DNA of 64,000 nt from GCA-2861595 sp035536185 (GTDB lineage Bacteria > Actinomycetota > Acidimicrobiia > Acidimicrobiales > GCA-2861595), in the NCBI GenBank assembly GCA_035536185.1, contig DATLOM010000061.1, positions 1 to 64,000 on the forward strand, read 5' to 3'. The translations under genes and the position numbers were made by a program. This document shows, piece by piece, positions 32,731-41,893 of this stretch (positions are counted from its first letter, which is position 1; every line of letters starts with the position of its first letter). Under the pieces are notes generated by a model. That model was not told where the DNA came from and searched no databases. It saw only the letters and a program-made list of their open reading frames with translations.

Positions 32731-33441
32731 GTGCGCCGCTTCGCGGAGATCGATTCGACGAGCTCCTACCTCCTGGCCCAGGCCCGATCGGGTACGCCGG
32801 AGGGCCTCGTGGCCGTCGCCGACGTGCAGCGGGCCGGCAGGGGACGTCTCGATCGGACGTGGGTGTCGCCCCCGGGGGCGTCGCTTCTGGCCTCGATCCT
32901 GCTGCGTCCCTGCCTCGCCCCGGACAGCCTGCACCTGGCACTGGCGGCCGTGGCCCTTGCCGCGGCAGATGCGTGTGCCGACGTGGCCGGGGCCCGCCCG
33001 GGGTTGAAGTGGCCGAACGACCTCGTGCTGGGGGCCGGGGACGCCAAGGTCGCCGGCATTCTGGCGGAGGCCCAGCCTCCGGCTCTCGTCGCCGGCATCG
33101 GCATCAACGTCGATTGGCCCCCGGGCACTCTTCCGGCCGGCGCCGCCGCCCTCGGGCCGGTGGACCGGGACGAGCTGCTGGCGGCACTGCTCCGCCACCT
33201 CGGCGACCGCTACGGCGACTGGCCACGCGTCCGGGAGGAGTACCGGTCGGCCTGCGTCACCGTCGGGCGGCGCGTACGGGTCGACTTGGGCAACGAGATC
33301 CTGACCGGCACGGCTACCGGCATATCCGACGAGGGCCACCTCGTCGTCCTCCCGATCGCCGGCGCCGGCGGAACGGCCCATGCGCGCACTGTTGCCGCCG
33401 GCGATGTCGTCCACCTCCGCCCCGCCGTACCGCCCGCCTGA
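32731..33441 (+). CDS. birA: Biotin-protein ligase BirA
   Basis: 236 residues from GTG. It makes biotinyl-AMP and biotinylates the BCCP domain encoded divergently next to it. Motifs: EIDSTSSYLL, the adenylate loop ADVQRAGRGRLDRTW, LKWPNDL with the catalytic lysine and KVAGILAE. There is no N-terminal DNA-binding domain, so it is a group I enzyme. An in-frame stop (TAG 32713-32715) limits the 5' end; four more codons (ATC GAC TGG GAG) precede the GTG, and the -10 spacing suggests translation may begin at ATC 32719. A GGGAG immediately abuts the GTG, too close for a normal ribosome site. Confidence 0.9.
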   Translation: MRRFAEIDSTSSYLLAQARSGTPEGLVAVADVQRAGRGRLDRTWVSPPGASLLASILLRPCLAPDSLHLALAAVALAAADACADVAGARPGLKWPNDLVLGAGDAKVAGILAEAQPPALVAGIGINVDWPPGTLPAGAAALGPVDRDELLAALLRHLGDRYGDWPRVREEYRSACVTVGRRVRVDLGNEILTGTATGISDEGHLVVLPIAGAGGTAHARTVAAGDVVHLRPAVPPA

Positions 33442-33453
33442 AACTCCGCCCGC

Positions 33454-34278
33454 TCAGGGGTCGATGTCACCGGCGACCATCGCGGCGAACGCGCCGGCGG
33501 CGGCCTGGGTGAGCGGGCCGGGAGCGGCAGGCAGCACCAGTGCGTCGACCGCCCCGATGGCCTGCACCTCCCGGGTGGTGGAGGCGAGGAAGGCCTCGCC
33601 GCACGCGGCCAGCTCGTCGGGGGTGACGTCGGCCTCGACGGCGAGGCCGGCCTCGAGGATCAGCGCGCGGGTGACGCCGGCCAGGCACCCGGCCGACAGC
33701 GGCGGCGTCACCAGCCGGCCGTCTACGGCCACGAAGATGTTGCTGCCGGTCCCCTCGCAGACGTTGCCGGCGAGGTTGAGGAACAGAGCCTCGCCGGCGC
33801 CCCGCTCGAGGGCGTACGCCAGCGCCACCACGTTCTCGGCGTAGGAGGTGGTCTTGAGCCCGGCCACCGCCCCACGCTCGTTCTTCGGCCAGGGAACGAC
33901 GCAGACCGCCGTGGTGAGGGGCCATCCGGCCAGGGGCGCGGTGGCGACGACGACGGTGGTGCCGATGTCGCCTCGGGCCGAACCCAGGGGCCCCGGACCG
34001 CCGGTGAAGGTGATGCGGACGGCTCCTTCACCGACGAGGTTGGCGGCCAGCACCTCGTCGATGGCGGTCCGGAGCACCTCGGGTGGGGGAGCGACGAGGC
34101 CGAGGCCGGCGGCGGAGCCGGCCAGGCGCTCCAGGTGCCGGCGGACGGCGAAGGCTCGCCCGCGGTACGTCTTGAGCGTCTCGAACACGCCGTCCCCCAC
34201 GGTGAGCCCGTGGTCGAAGACCGAGACGCTGGCGTCGGCCGCATCAACGAGCTTCCCGTTGACCCAGACGCTGCTCAC
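33454..34278 (-). CDS. pabC: Class IV aminotransferase, aminodeoxychorismate lyase-like
   Basis: 274 residues, PLP fold type IV. Features: FDHGLTVGDGVFETLKTYRG near the start, the PLP lysine in GLKTTSYAENV, NVCEGTGSNIF and GVTRALIL. Its GTG overlaps the stop of pabB (GTGA), which favours 4-amino-4-deoxychorismate lyase (p-aminobenzoate for folate) over branched-chain or D-amino-acid aminotransferase, though sequence alone does not separate them firmly. Confidence 0.85.
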   Translation of the reverse strand: MSSVWVNGKLVDAADASVSVFDHGLTVGDGVFETLKTYRGRAFAVRRHLERLAGSAAGLGLVAPPPEVLRTAIDEVLAANLVGEGAVRITFTGGPGPLGSARGDIGTTVVVATAPLAGWPLTTAVCVVPWPKNERGAVAGLKTTSYAENVVALAYALERGAGEALFLNLAGNVCEGTGSNIFVAVDGRLVTPPLSAGCLAGVTRALILEAGLAVEADVTPDELAACGEAFLASTTREVQAIGAVDALVLPAAPGPLTQAAAGAFAAMVAGDIDP

Positions 34279-35273
34279 GAGGAGACCACGGTGAGGAGGC
34301 GGCGGGCCTTCAGCTCGGTCTCCTCCCACTCGCCCTCCGGGGTGGAGTCCCAGGTGACGGCGCCGCCCGTTCCCAGGTGCAGCTCGTCGTCCTGCAACCA
34401 GAAGGTCCGGATGGCCACGTTGAGGTCGCCTTCGCCGGCGTCGGCGTCCACCCATCCGATGGCACCACAGTAAGGGCCCCGCCGTACCGGCTCCAGTTGT
34501 GAGATCGTCTGGAGGGCGGCGAGCTTGGGCGCACCGGTGACCGATCCCGGAGGGAAGGTGGCGGAGACGAGATCGGCCCAGGTGGCGCCTTCCCGCAGCC
34601 GGCCTCGCACCGTCGAGACGAGGTGGTGGAGCCCCGGATGGGCCTCGGCCTGGCACAGGCCGGTCACCTCCACCGAACCGAAGTCGCACACCCGCCCCAG
34701 ATCGTTGCGCACGAGATCCACGATCATCACGTTCTCGGCCCGGTCCTTGGCGGTGAACCCGCCGGGCTCCGCCGCCGTCCCCTTTATCGGGCGCGACTCC
34801 ACGAAGCGCCCGACGCGTCGCAGGAACCGTTCAGGCGACGCCGAGGCGATGTGGACGCCGGCCGCGGGGACGCGCAGGACGGCGGCATACGGGGCGGGGT
34901 TGCCCATGGCCAGCGCGGCGCCGAGAGCGGCCACGTCGGCACCCGCCGGTGCCGGTGCCGACAACCGCCGCGTCAGGTTCACCTGGTAGACGTCGCCGGC
35001 GGCGATGGCCTCCTTCACGGCGACCATGGCCTTGGCGTAGGCCGGCGCATCGAGGCTGGTGCGCCACGAGCCTGCCGGCGGGCCCTGCCAGGGGCGTCCC
35101 GGCCACGGCCGGGCCGGCCGCACCCGGTCGAAGCGGGCGCACGTGGCTTCCCCCTCGAAGGAGATGGCCACCGCCCAGAAGCCGGTGCCGTCGAGGGCAC
35201 CGAGGTCCGAGGTGAGGTCGGCGAGGCCGGTGGCCAGCCGCCCGCCGACCACGGCGAGAGGATCGGGGGCCAA
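34275..35273 (-). CDS. pabB: Aminodeoxychorismate synthase component I
   Basis: 332 residues, a compact chorismate-binding enzyme with the late motifs IKGTAAEPGG, ENVMIVDLVRNDLGRVC, PGSVTGAPKLAALQTI and RGPYCGAIGW. It aminates chorismate with ammonia supplied by PabA, which is not seen here. It lacks the long N-terminal half of TrpE/PabB of other bacteria. The TTG start at 35273 is inferred from a TAGGCT box seven bases upstream (35281-35286); the open frame continues through the LCP gene but that is shadow. Cotranslated with pabC. Confidence 0.87.
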   Translation of the reverse strand: MAPDPLAVVGGRLATGLADLTSDLGALDGTGFWAVAISFEGEATCARFDRVRPARPWPGRPWQGPPAGSWRTSLDAPAYAKAMVAVKEAIAAGDVYQVNLTRRLSAPAPAGADVAALGAALAMGNPAPYAAVLRVPAAGVHIASASPERFLRRVGRFVESRPIKGTAAEPGGFTAKDRAENVMIVDLVRNDLGRVCDFGSVEVTGLCQAEAHPGLHHLVSTVRGRLREGATWADLVSATFPPGSVTGAPKLAALQTISQLEPVRRGPYCGAIGWVDADAGEGDLNVAIRTFWLQDDELHLGTGGAVTWDSTPEGEWEETELKARRLLTVVSS

Positions 35274-35280
35274 GGTGCCC

Positions 35281-35310
35281 AGCCTACGGGGAGCCCCCCG
35301 CTGGTAGCGT
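35281..35310. promoter_or_regulatory. Divergent leaderless promoters, pabB and LCP gene
   Basis: Minus strand TAGGCT (35281-35286) is seven bases from TTG 35273. Plus strand TAGCGT (35305-35310) is eight bases from ATG 35319. Only 45 bases separate the two starts. Confidence 0.55.
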
Positions 35311-35318
35311 CGCCGCCG

Positions 35319-36779
35319 ATGGCCACGCAGCCTGGGGCCAGTCGCCCTCGCCGGTGGCCACGTCGCCTCCTTCTCGGTGTCAACATCTTCGTCGCCGTCT
35401 GCCTGGTGATCAGCGGGGTCGGGTATGCCTACCTGAAGTGGCAGTTCGGCCGCGTCCCCAAGATCTCGTTCGACTGCAGCGTGCTGCGCAACTGCGGGGA
35501 GGACGACGCCGGGCTGCCCATGAACGTCCTCCTGGTCGGCTCCGACGCACGCTCCGACATCAGCGCGGCCGAGCAGAAGCAGTTCGGCAGCGAGAAGGAC
35601 GCCGGCGGCCAGCGCAGTGACACCATCATCATCTTCCACGCCGATCCGAAGGCCCAGAAGGCGGCCATCCTCTCCATTCCCCGGGATCTGGCCGTGCCCA
35701 TCGCCGGGCGGGCGAACCGGCGCCCGGACCGGATCAACAGCGCCTTCGAGAAGGGCCCGGACGTGCTCATCCGCACCATCACCGAGTCCCTGGGCATCGA
35801 GATCGACCACTACGCCGAGGTCGACTTCAACGGGTTCCGCGGTGTCGTCGACGCCATCGGCGGCGTGACCCTCTTCTTCGACGCCCCGGCCCGCGACCGT
35901 GTCTCGGGGCTCGACATCCGCGCTCCGGGGTGCGTGGAGATGGACGGCAACACGGCGCTGGCCTACGTCCGGAGCCGGAACTATCAGTACCTGGAGAAGG
36001 GGAAGTGGCAGCAGGACCCCACTGCCGACATCGGCCGGATCGCGCGCCAGCAGGGCTTCATCCGGCGGGTGCTCGGCAAAGCCTCGCGGGCAGGCCGCAA
36101 CCCCCTCACCCTGAACGCGCTGGTGAACACCGCGGTGCACGAGGTCACCATCGACAAGGCCTTCTCCACCAAGGACATCTTCCGGTTGGCCCGCCAGTTC
36201 AAGTCGCTGGAGCCTGAGGCGGTGGAGATCTTCAGCCTGCCCACCACCGGCGCCCGCATCGACGGGAAGTCCGTGCTGCGCCTCGTCGAGCCGGACGCCC
36301 GCGAGATACTCGACCGGTTCAGCGGCAAGCCGCCACCGGCACCAGAAGGGCCGGCCGCGCCACCGCCGAAGGTACTGCCGGGGACGGTGCGGGCCCGGGT
36401 GCTGAACGGCTCCGGCACCAGCGGTCAGGCGGGAACGGCCGCCCAGGGCTTGCAGAAGGCCAACTTCGGTGTGGCGGGCGTCGGTTCGGCGGACGCCTTC
36501 ACCTATCGCCAGTCCGAGATCCGCTACGGGCGCGGCCAGCTTCCCAAGGCGGAGCTCCTGAAGGCGTACGTGGACGGCTCGGCCCGGCTCAAGGAGGACC
36601 TGACGCTGCGAGGGGGTGACCTCGTGCTCGTCACCGGCTCCGACTTCAAGGGGATACGTGCTCCTGCCGGCGCCCCAGCCCCCGCCGTCGCACCCACGAC
36701 CACCAAGCCGGCGCCGGCGGCGAAGCCGGCGCCCACCACGCCCGCTCCCACGCCATCGCAGGCGCAGCAGGCATGCTGA
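35319..36779 (+). CDS. LytR-CpsA-Psr family glycopolymer transferase
   Basis: 486 residues. One N-terminal TM (about 15-38), then an extracellular LCP domain (about 65-290: NVLLVGSDAR, RSDTIIIFHAD, ILSIPRDLAVPI, RINSAFEKG, ALAYVRSRN). These contain the conserved Arg and Asp residues that bind the polyprenyl pyrophosphate. After a Pro-rich hinge comes a LytR_C domain (about 352-440, VRARVLNGSG) and a Pro/Ala/Thr tail. LCP enzymes attach lipid-linked glycans such as arabinogalactan or teichoic acid to peptidoglycan; here it heads a sugar-nucleotide locus whose product may be its substrate. Confidence 0.92.
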   Translation: MATQPGASRPRRWPRRLLLGVNIFVAVCLVISGVGYAYLKWQFGRVPKISFDCSVLRNCGEDDAGLPMNVLLVGSDARSDISAAEQKQFGSEKDAGGQRSDTIIIFHADPKAQKAAILSIPRDLAVPIAGRANRRPDRINSAFEKGPDVLIRTITESLGIEIDHYAEVDFNGFRGVVDAIGGVTLFFDAPARDRVSGLDIRAPGCVEMDGNTALAYVRSRNYQYLEKGKWQQDPTADIGRIARQQGFIRRVLGKASRAGRNPLTLNALVNTAVHEVTIDKAFSTKDIFRLARQFKSLEPEAVEIFSLPTTGARIDGKSVLRLVEPDAREILDRFSGKPPPAPEGPAAPPPKVLPGTVRARVLNGSGTSGQAGTAAQGLQKANFGVAGVGSADAFTYRQSEIRYGRGQLPKAELLKAYVDGSARLKEDLTLRGGDLVLVTGSDFKGIRAPAGAPAPAVAPTTTKPAPAAKPAPTTPAPTPSQAQQAC

Positions 36780-36783
36780 TCCC

Positions 36784-37854
36784 GTGAAAGCGCTCATCCT
36801 GGCCGGTGGAGCCGGCACCCGTCTTCGCCCCATAACCCATACCGGGGCCAAGCAGTTGGTACCGGTGGCCAACAAGCCCATCCTGTTCTACGGGCTGGAG
36901 GCCATGGCGGAGGCCGGGATCGTGGAGGTGGGCCTCATCGTCGGCGACACGGCCGAGGAGATGCGCAGCGCGGTGGGCGACGGCTCCCGCTTCGGGCTGA
37001 AGGTCACCTACATCCCCCAGACGGCGCCGCTGGGCCTGGCTCACTGCGTGCTCATCGCCCAGGAGTTCCTCGCCGACGACAGCTTCGTGATGTACCTCGG
37101 GGACAACCTGCTGCGAGAGGGGATAGCGGACCTGGTCGAGGGCTTCGAGAAGCTCGAAGGCGAGGCGGCAGCCCAGATCCTCCTGGCCCGGGTACCGGAC
37201 CCCCGCCAGTTCGGCGTGGCCGAGCTCGACGGCTCCGGCCGGGTGGTGCGCCTCCTGGAGAAGCCGGATGACCCTCCCTCGGACCTGGCCCTGGTCGGCG
37301 TGTACCTGTTCGACGCCCGCATCCACGAGGCGGTCCGGTCCATAGAGCCTTCAGCCCGCGGTGAGCTGGAGATCACCGATGCCATCCAGTGGCTCATCGA
37401 CGCCGGCCACCGCGTCCGCAGCCAGATCCTCGACGGCTGGTGGAAGGACACCGGGAACCTCGAAGCGCTGCTCGAGGGCAACCGCCTGATCCTCGAGACG
37501 ATCGAGCCGCGGGTGGAGGGCCTCGTCGACGGCGAGTCCAGGATCGAGGGCCGGGTGGTGATCCAACCGGGTGCCGAGATCGTCAGGTCCATCGTCAGGG
37601 GCCCGTCGATCATCGGCGAGGGGACCCGGATCGTCGACAGCTACATCGGCCCCTTCACCTCCGTGTACTACGGATGCGAGGTCGTCCGGTCCGAGGTCGA
37701 GTACTCGATCGTGCTCGAGGAGAGCCACATCTGCGACGTCCGTCGCATCGCCGACTCCCTCATCGGGAAGCAGGTCGAGGTGAGCCGCACCGAGCGGGGG
37801 CCACGGGCCATCCGCCTGATGTTGGGGGACCACTCCCGGGTCGATCTGACCTGA
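36784..37854 (+). CDS. rmlA: Glucose-1-phosphate thymidylyltransferase, long (left-handed beta-helix) form
   Basis: 356 residues. Nucleotidyltransferase domain (1-235) with GGAGTRLRPITHTGAKQLVPV and the metal site YLGDNLL. A C-terminal hexapeptide left-handed beta-helix (about 245-340) is present, as in the StrD/RmlA-long group and unlike the roughly 290-residue RmlA of enterics. It makes dTDP-glucose, first step of dTDP-deoxysugar synthesis. The GTG start is four bases after the LCP stop, probably one operon, although rmlB then has its own promoter. Confidence 0.9.
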   Translation: MKALILAGGAGTRLRPITHTGAKQLVPVANKPILFYGLEAMAEAGIVEVGLIVGDTAEEMRSAVGDGSRFGLKVTYIPQTAPLGLAHCVLIAQEFLADDSFVMYLGDNLLREGIADLVEGFEKLEGEAAAQILLARVPDPRQFGVAELDGSGRVVRLLEKPDDPPSDLALVGVYLFDARIHEAVRSIEPSARGELEITDAIQWLIDAGHRVRSQILDGWWKDTGNLEALLEGNRLILETIEPRVEGLVDGESRIEGRVVIQPGAEIVRSIVRGPSIIGEGTRIVDSYIGPFTSVYYGCEVVRSEVEYSIVLEESHICDVRRIADSLIGKQVEVSRTERGPRAIRLMLGDHSRVDLT

Positions 37855-37861
37855 GCCTCTG

Positions 37862-37867
37862 TAGGCT
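37862..37867 (+). promoter_or_regulatory. Leaderless -10 box of rmlB
   Basis: TAGGCT overlaps just past the rmlA stop and ends exactly six bases before GTG 37874. Confidence 0.6.
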
Positions 37868-37873
37868 CCCCTC

Positions 37874-38839
37874 GTGAGGCTGTTCGTCACCGGCGGTGCC
37901 GGGTTCATCGGGTCCAACTACGTCCGTCACGTTCTTGCCAACAGTGACGACGAGGTCACCGTCTTCGACGCCCTCACCTACGCCGGCAACCTGGCCAACC
38001 TGGCCGACGTCGAGGACGACCCCCGCTACCGCTTCGTCAAGGGCGACGTGTGCGACCGTGACTCCGTCGAACAGGCGATGGCCGGCCACGACGCCGTCCT
38101 CCACTTCGCGGCCGAGAGCCACGTCGACCGCTCGATCGCCAGCCCCGACGAGTTCGTCCGCACCAACTGCCTGGGAACGAACGTCGTGTGCGACGTGGCC
38201 CGGCGGACCGGCGTGGAGCGGTTGATCCACATCTCCACCGACGAGGTCTACGGGTCCGTCGAGGAGGGCTCGTCGGCGGAGGGGGATGCCCTCGATCCCC
38301 GGTCCCCGTACAGCGCGTCGAAGGCCGGCTCGGACCTCATCGCCCTCTCCTACTTCTCGACCTTCGGCCTGCCGGTGATCGTGACCCGCTCGTCCAACAA
38401 CTTCGGCCCCTACCAGTACCCGGAGAAGGTCATCCCGCTGTTCGTCACGAACCTGCTCGACAACCTGCAGGTCCCCTTGTACGGGGACGGCCTGAACGTC
38501 CGGGACTGGTGCTTCGTCGACGACAACTGCGCGGCAGTGGACCTCGTGCTGCGCCGCGGCGATGCCGGGTCGGTGTACAACATCGGCGCCGGCAACGAGG
38601 TGCCCAACCGTGTCCTGGTGGACAAGCTGCTCGCGCTCATGGGCGCGGGGGAGGCGATGGTCCGCTACGTCGACGATCGCCTCGGGCACGACCGCCGCTA
38701 CTCGGTGGACAGCACCAGGGTCCGGGCCCTCGGATGGGCGCCGGCGCGCGGTCTGGACGAGGCGCTGGCGGCCACGGTCGAGTGGTACCGGGAGAACCGG
38801 AGCTGGTGGGAGCCGTTGAAGCCGGCCGGGAGCTCATGA
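37874..38839 (+). CDS. rmlB: dTDP-glucose 4,6-dehydratase
   Basis: 321-residue extended SDR. NAD motif GGAGFIGSNYVRH, catalytic STDEVYGS with the D-E pair and YSASKAGSD (YxxxK), and TRSSNNFGPYQYPEKVIPL typical of RmlB. It converts dTDP-glucose to the 4-keto-6-deoxy intermediate. It is followed by rmlD with an ATGA overlap. rmlC, the epimerase normally acting between the two, is not in the window. Confidence 0.94.
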   Translation: MRLFVTGGAGFIGSNYVRHVLANSDDEVTVFDALTYAGNLANLADVEDDPRYRFVKGDVCDRDSVEQAMAGHDAVLHFAAESHVDRSIASPDEFVRTNCLGTNVVCDVARRTGVERLIHISTDEVYGSVEEGSSAEGDALDPRSPYSASKAGSDLIALSYFSTFGLPVIVTRSSNNFGPYQYPEKVIPLFVTNLLDNLQVPLYGDGLNVRDWCFVDDNCAAVDLVLRRGDAGSVYNIGAGNEVPNRVLVDKLLALMGAGEAMVRYVDDRLGHDRRYSVDSTRVRALGWAPARGLDEALAATVEWYRENRSWWEPLKPAGSS

Positions 38840-39684
38840 GGGTCCTGATCACGGGGGCGGAGGGCCAGGTGGGCCGGGAGCTGGTCGACGCCTTCGCCGC
38901 CCACGCCGGCCACGAGGTGATCGCCACCGGGCGCCGCCAGCTCGACGTGGCCGACCGCGACAGCGTCTTGCAGGCGATCTGCTCGTCGGAGCCCGACGCC
39001 GTGGTGCATGCGGCGGCGTGGACCGACGTCGACGGCTGCGAGCTGGACCCAACCCGCGCTCTCGAGGTGAACGCGCTGGGCACACGCCACGTGGCCGAAG
39101 GGGCCCGTCTGGTCGGGGCCCGGACCTGTTATCTGTCCACTGACTACGTCTTTGCCGGCGACGCCGCCCTGCCCTACAACGAGTGGGATGCCACCGGGCC
39201 GCTCTCGGCCTACGGCCGGTCCAAGCTCGGCGGTGAGCGGGAGCTCGATGCCGGCACCACGGTCGTGCGTACCTCTTGGGTGTGCGGGCGTCACGGGAAG
39301 AACTTCGTGCGGTCGATCCTGGCCGCCGCGGCCGCGCGGGACGAGCTCACCGTCGTCGACGACCAGCACGGCTGCCCCACCTTCGCCGACGACCTGGCCG
39401 CGATGATCGTGCGCCTCGTCGTGTCCCGCCTGCCCGGCACCTTCCACGTGACCAACCAGGGGACGACGACCTGGTACGGCCTCGCCTGCGCCGCCTTCGA
39501 GGCCGCCGGCCTCGATCCGTCCAGGGTCAGGCCCATCGCCACCGACGAGCTCGATCCGCCACGCCCCGCCCCCCGCCCGGCGCGGTCGGTGCTCGACAAT
39601 GCCGCTCTCCGCCTGTCCGGCATCCCGCTGCTACCCGACTTCCACGAGCCGCTCGAGCGCCTCGTGAAGAACCTCCGCTCATGA
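38836..39684 (+). CDS. rmlD: dTDP-4-dehydrorhamnose reductase
   Basis: 282 residues, SDR fold: ITGAEGQVGRELV, AAAWTDVDGCE, STDYVFAGD, YGRSKLGGE (YxxxK) and RTSWVCGRHGKNFV, all RmlD hallmarks. Reduces dTDP-4-keto-rhamnose to dTDP-L-rhamnose. Start and stop overlap the flanking genes by four bases. Confidence 0.94.
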   Translation: MRVLITGAEGQVGRELVDAFAAHAGHEVIATGRRQLDVADRDSVLQAICSSEPDAVVHAAAWTDVDGCELDPTRALEVNALGTRHVAEGARLVGARTCYLSTDYVFAGDAALPYNEWDATGPLSAYGRSKLGGERELDAGTTVVRTSWVCGRHGKNFVRSILAAAAARDELTVVDDQHGCPTFADDLAAMIVRLVVSRLPGTFHVTNQGTTTWYGLACAAFEAAGLDPSRVRPIATDELDPPRPAPRPARSVLDNAALRLSGIPLLPDFHEPLERLVKNLRS

Positions 39685-40958
39685 GCCCGAGCACCCTCGC
39701 CGTCATCGGTACGGGCTACGTGGGTCTCACCACCGGCGCCTACCTGGCCCATCTGGGTCACTCCGTCGTGTGCGCCGACGTGGTGCCCGAGAAGGTAGAG
39801 CGCCTGTCGCGGGGGGAGATCCCGATGTTCGAGACGGGCCTCGAGGACCTGGTTCGCGAAGGGATCAACGGGAACCGCCTCTCGTTCGTGGTCGGCGCCG
39901 CCGCCGCCGTGCCCCAAGCCGACTTCGTCTTCCTGTGCGTCCCCACCCCGCAGGGAGAGGACGGCTCCGCCGACCTCGCCTACATCGAGGCGGCCGCCCG
40001 GGAGATCGCCCCTCTGCTGAGGCCCGAGACCGTGGTCATCAACAAGTCCACGGTGCCGGTCGGGTCTTCGCGGGTGGTGGAACAGGCCATCCGGCGGGAC
40101 GACATCTTCGTCGTCTCGAACCCGGAGTTCCTCCGGGAGGGCTCCGCCGTCCATGACTGCCTCCATCCCGATCGCATCGTCATCGGGAGCGACGACCAGG
40201 CTGCGGCCATGCGCGTGGCCTCGCTCTTCGAGCGGCTCGAGGCCCCGCTCATAGTCACCGATCCGGCGTCGGCCGAGGCCATCAAGTACGCCTCCAACGC
40301 CTTCCTCGCCACCAAGGTCTCCTTCGTCAACGCCGTGGCCAATCTCTGCGAGGCGGTGGGCGCCGACGTACGTGAGGTCGTGCTCGGCATGGGTTACGAC
40401 CGGCGTATCGGCTTCGAGTTCCTGAAGCCGGGACCGGGGTGGGGGGGCTCGTGCTTCGGCAAGGACACCCGGGCCCTCATACGGCTGGCCGAGGACGGTG
40501 GGTACGACTTCAGCCTCCTCCGCGGTGTCGTGGCCGTCAACGAGCAGCAGTACGACCGGGTGGTCGACAAGGTCGAGCGGATGGCCGGGGGGAGCCTGGC
40601 CGGGACCGCCGTCGCCGCCTGGGGCCTGTCGTTCAAGGCCCGCACCGACGACACCCGGGACTCGCCGGCGGTAGCCGTCATCCGGCGCCTCCAGGGCCGC
40701 GGTGCCACGGTCCGGGCCTACGATCCCGCCGCCACGGGGAACCTCGAGGACATCGTGCGGGTCGAGGACCCGTACTCGGTGTGCGCAGGCGCCGAGGTGC
40801 TGGTCGTCCTCACCGAGTGGGACGAGTTCCGGTGGCTGGACCTCGACAAGGTGCGCGACGCCATGGCCCACCCCCGGATCGTGGACGCCCGGAACCTTCT
40901 CGACCCCATGGCCGTGCGCCGAAAGGGCTTTGCCTACGAGGGCCTGGGACGTCTGTGA
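39681..40958 (+). CDS. ugd: UDP-glucose 6-dehydrogenase
   Basis: 425 residues. NAD motif IGTGYVGLTTGAYLAHLGH, the central STVPVGSS and EFLREG segments, catalytic cysteine in GPGWGGSCFGKD and the C-terminal GLSFKARTDDTRDSPA. Oxidises UDP-glucose twice to UDP-glucuronate, the substrate of the decarboxylase encoded next. ATGA and GTGA overlaps on both sides. Confidence 0.95.
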   Translation: MSPSTLAVIGTGYVGLTTGAYLAHLGHSVVCADVVPEKVERLSRGEIPMFETGLEDLVREGINGNRLSFVVGAAAAVPQADFVFLCVPTPQGEDGSADLAYIEAAAREIAPLLRPETVVINKSTVPVGSSRVVEQAIRRDDIFVVSNPEFLREGSAVHDCLHPDRIVIGSDDQAAAMRVASLFERLEAPLIVTDPASAEAIKYASNAFLATKVSFVNAVANLCEAVGADVREVVLGMGYDRRIGFEFLKPGPGWGGSCFGKDTRALIRLAEDGGYDFSLLRGVVAVNEQQYDRVVDKVERMAGGSLAGTAVAAWGLSFKARTDDTRDSPAVAVIRRLQGRGATVRAYDPAATGNLEDIVRVEDPYSVCAGAEVLVVLTEWDEFRWLDLDKVRDAMAHPRIVDARNLLDPMAVRRKGFAYEGLGRL

Positions 40959-41893
40959 GGGTCGTCGTCACCGGCGGTGCCGGCTTCCTCGGCTCGCACC
41001 TCTGCGACCGCCTCCTGCAGCGGGGCGACGAGGTGATCGCCGTCGACAACCTCCTGACCGGGCGCCTGGACAACCTCGCCCACCTGTTCGGCGAGGAGCG
41101 TTTCAGGTTCCAGCACCACAACGTGAGCACCTTCGTCCACGTGCCCGGGCCGGTAGATGCCGTCCTGCACTTTGCCAGTCCCGCCTCGCCCCGCGACTAC
41201 CTGGAGATGCCCATCCAGACGCTGAAGGTGGGGTCCCTCGGCACCCACAACCTGCTCGGCCTGGCCAAGGACAAGGGCGCCCGCTTCCTGCTGGCCTCCA
41301 CCAGCGAGGTCTACGGGGACCCCCAGGTCCATCCCCAGACCGAGGACTACTGGGGCCACGTCAACCCGGTCGGTCCCCGCGGCGTGTACGACGAGGCGAA
41401 GCGCTTCGCCGAGGCCATGACCATGGCGTACCACCGCTACCACGGCGTGGAGGTGCGAATCGCCCGGATCTTCAACACCTACGGGCCCCGCCTCCGTCCG
41501 GGCGACGGGCGCGTCGTGTCGAACTTCCTCTCCCAGGCGCTGGACGGCAAGCCCATCACGATCTACGGCGACGGCAGCCAGACCCGCAGCTTCTGTTACG
41601 TGGAGGACGAGGTGACCGGTCTCCTCGGCCTGCTCGGGTCCGACTGCGTCGGGCCCATGAACGTCGGCAACCCGACGGAGTGGACGGTCAGGGACCTGGC
41701 CGAGCTGGTGCTCGAGGTGACCGGGTCCTCGTCCGAGCTGGTTCACGAGCCGCTTCCCGTGGACGATCCCACCCAGCGCCGGCCCGACATCTCGCTGGCC
41801 AAGGAGGTCCTCGGATGGGAGCCCCGCATCCAGCTTCGGGAAGGCCTGGTCCGCACCGCCGAGTGGCTCGGGTCCGTCAAGCCCGCACCATGA
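40955..41893 (+). CDS. uxs: UDP-glucuronate decarboxylase (UDP-xylose synthase)
   Basis: 312-residue extended SDR: VVTGGAGFLGSHL, VDNLLTGRLDN, HFASPASPRDYLEMPIQTL, LLASTSEVYGDPQVHPQ, YDEAKRFAEA (YxxxK) and RIFNTYGPRLRPGDGRVVSNF. These segments are characteristic of UXS rather than GalE. Together with ugd it would supply UDP-xylose from UDP-glucose. Start GTG overlaps the ugd stop. Confidence 0.9.
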   Translation: MRVVVTGGAGFLGSHLCDRLLQRGDEVIAVDNLLTGRLDNLAHLFGEERFRFQHHNVSTFVHVPGPVDAVLHFASPASPRDYLEMPIQTLKVGSLGTHNLLGLAKDKGARFLLASTSEVYGDPQVHPQTEDYWGHVNPVGPRGVYDEAKRFAEAMTMAYHRYHGVEVRIARIFNTYGPRLRPGDGRVVSNFLSQALDGKPITIYGDGSQTRSFCYVEDEVTGLLGLLGSDCVGPMNVGNPTEWTVRDLAELVLEVTGSSSELVHEPLPVDDPTQRRPDISLAKEVLGWEPRIQLREGLVRTAEWLGSVKPAP

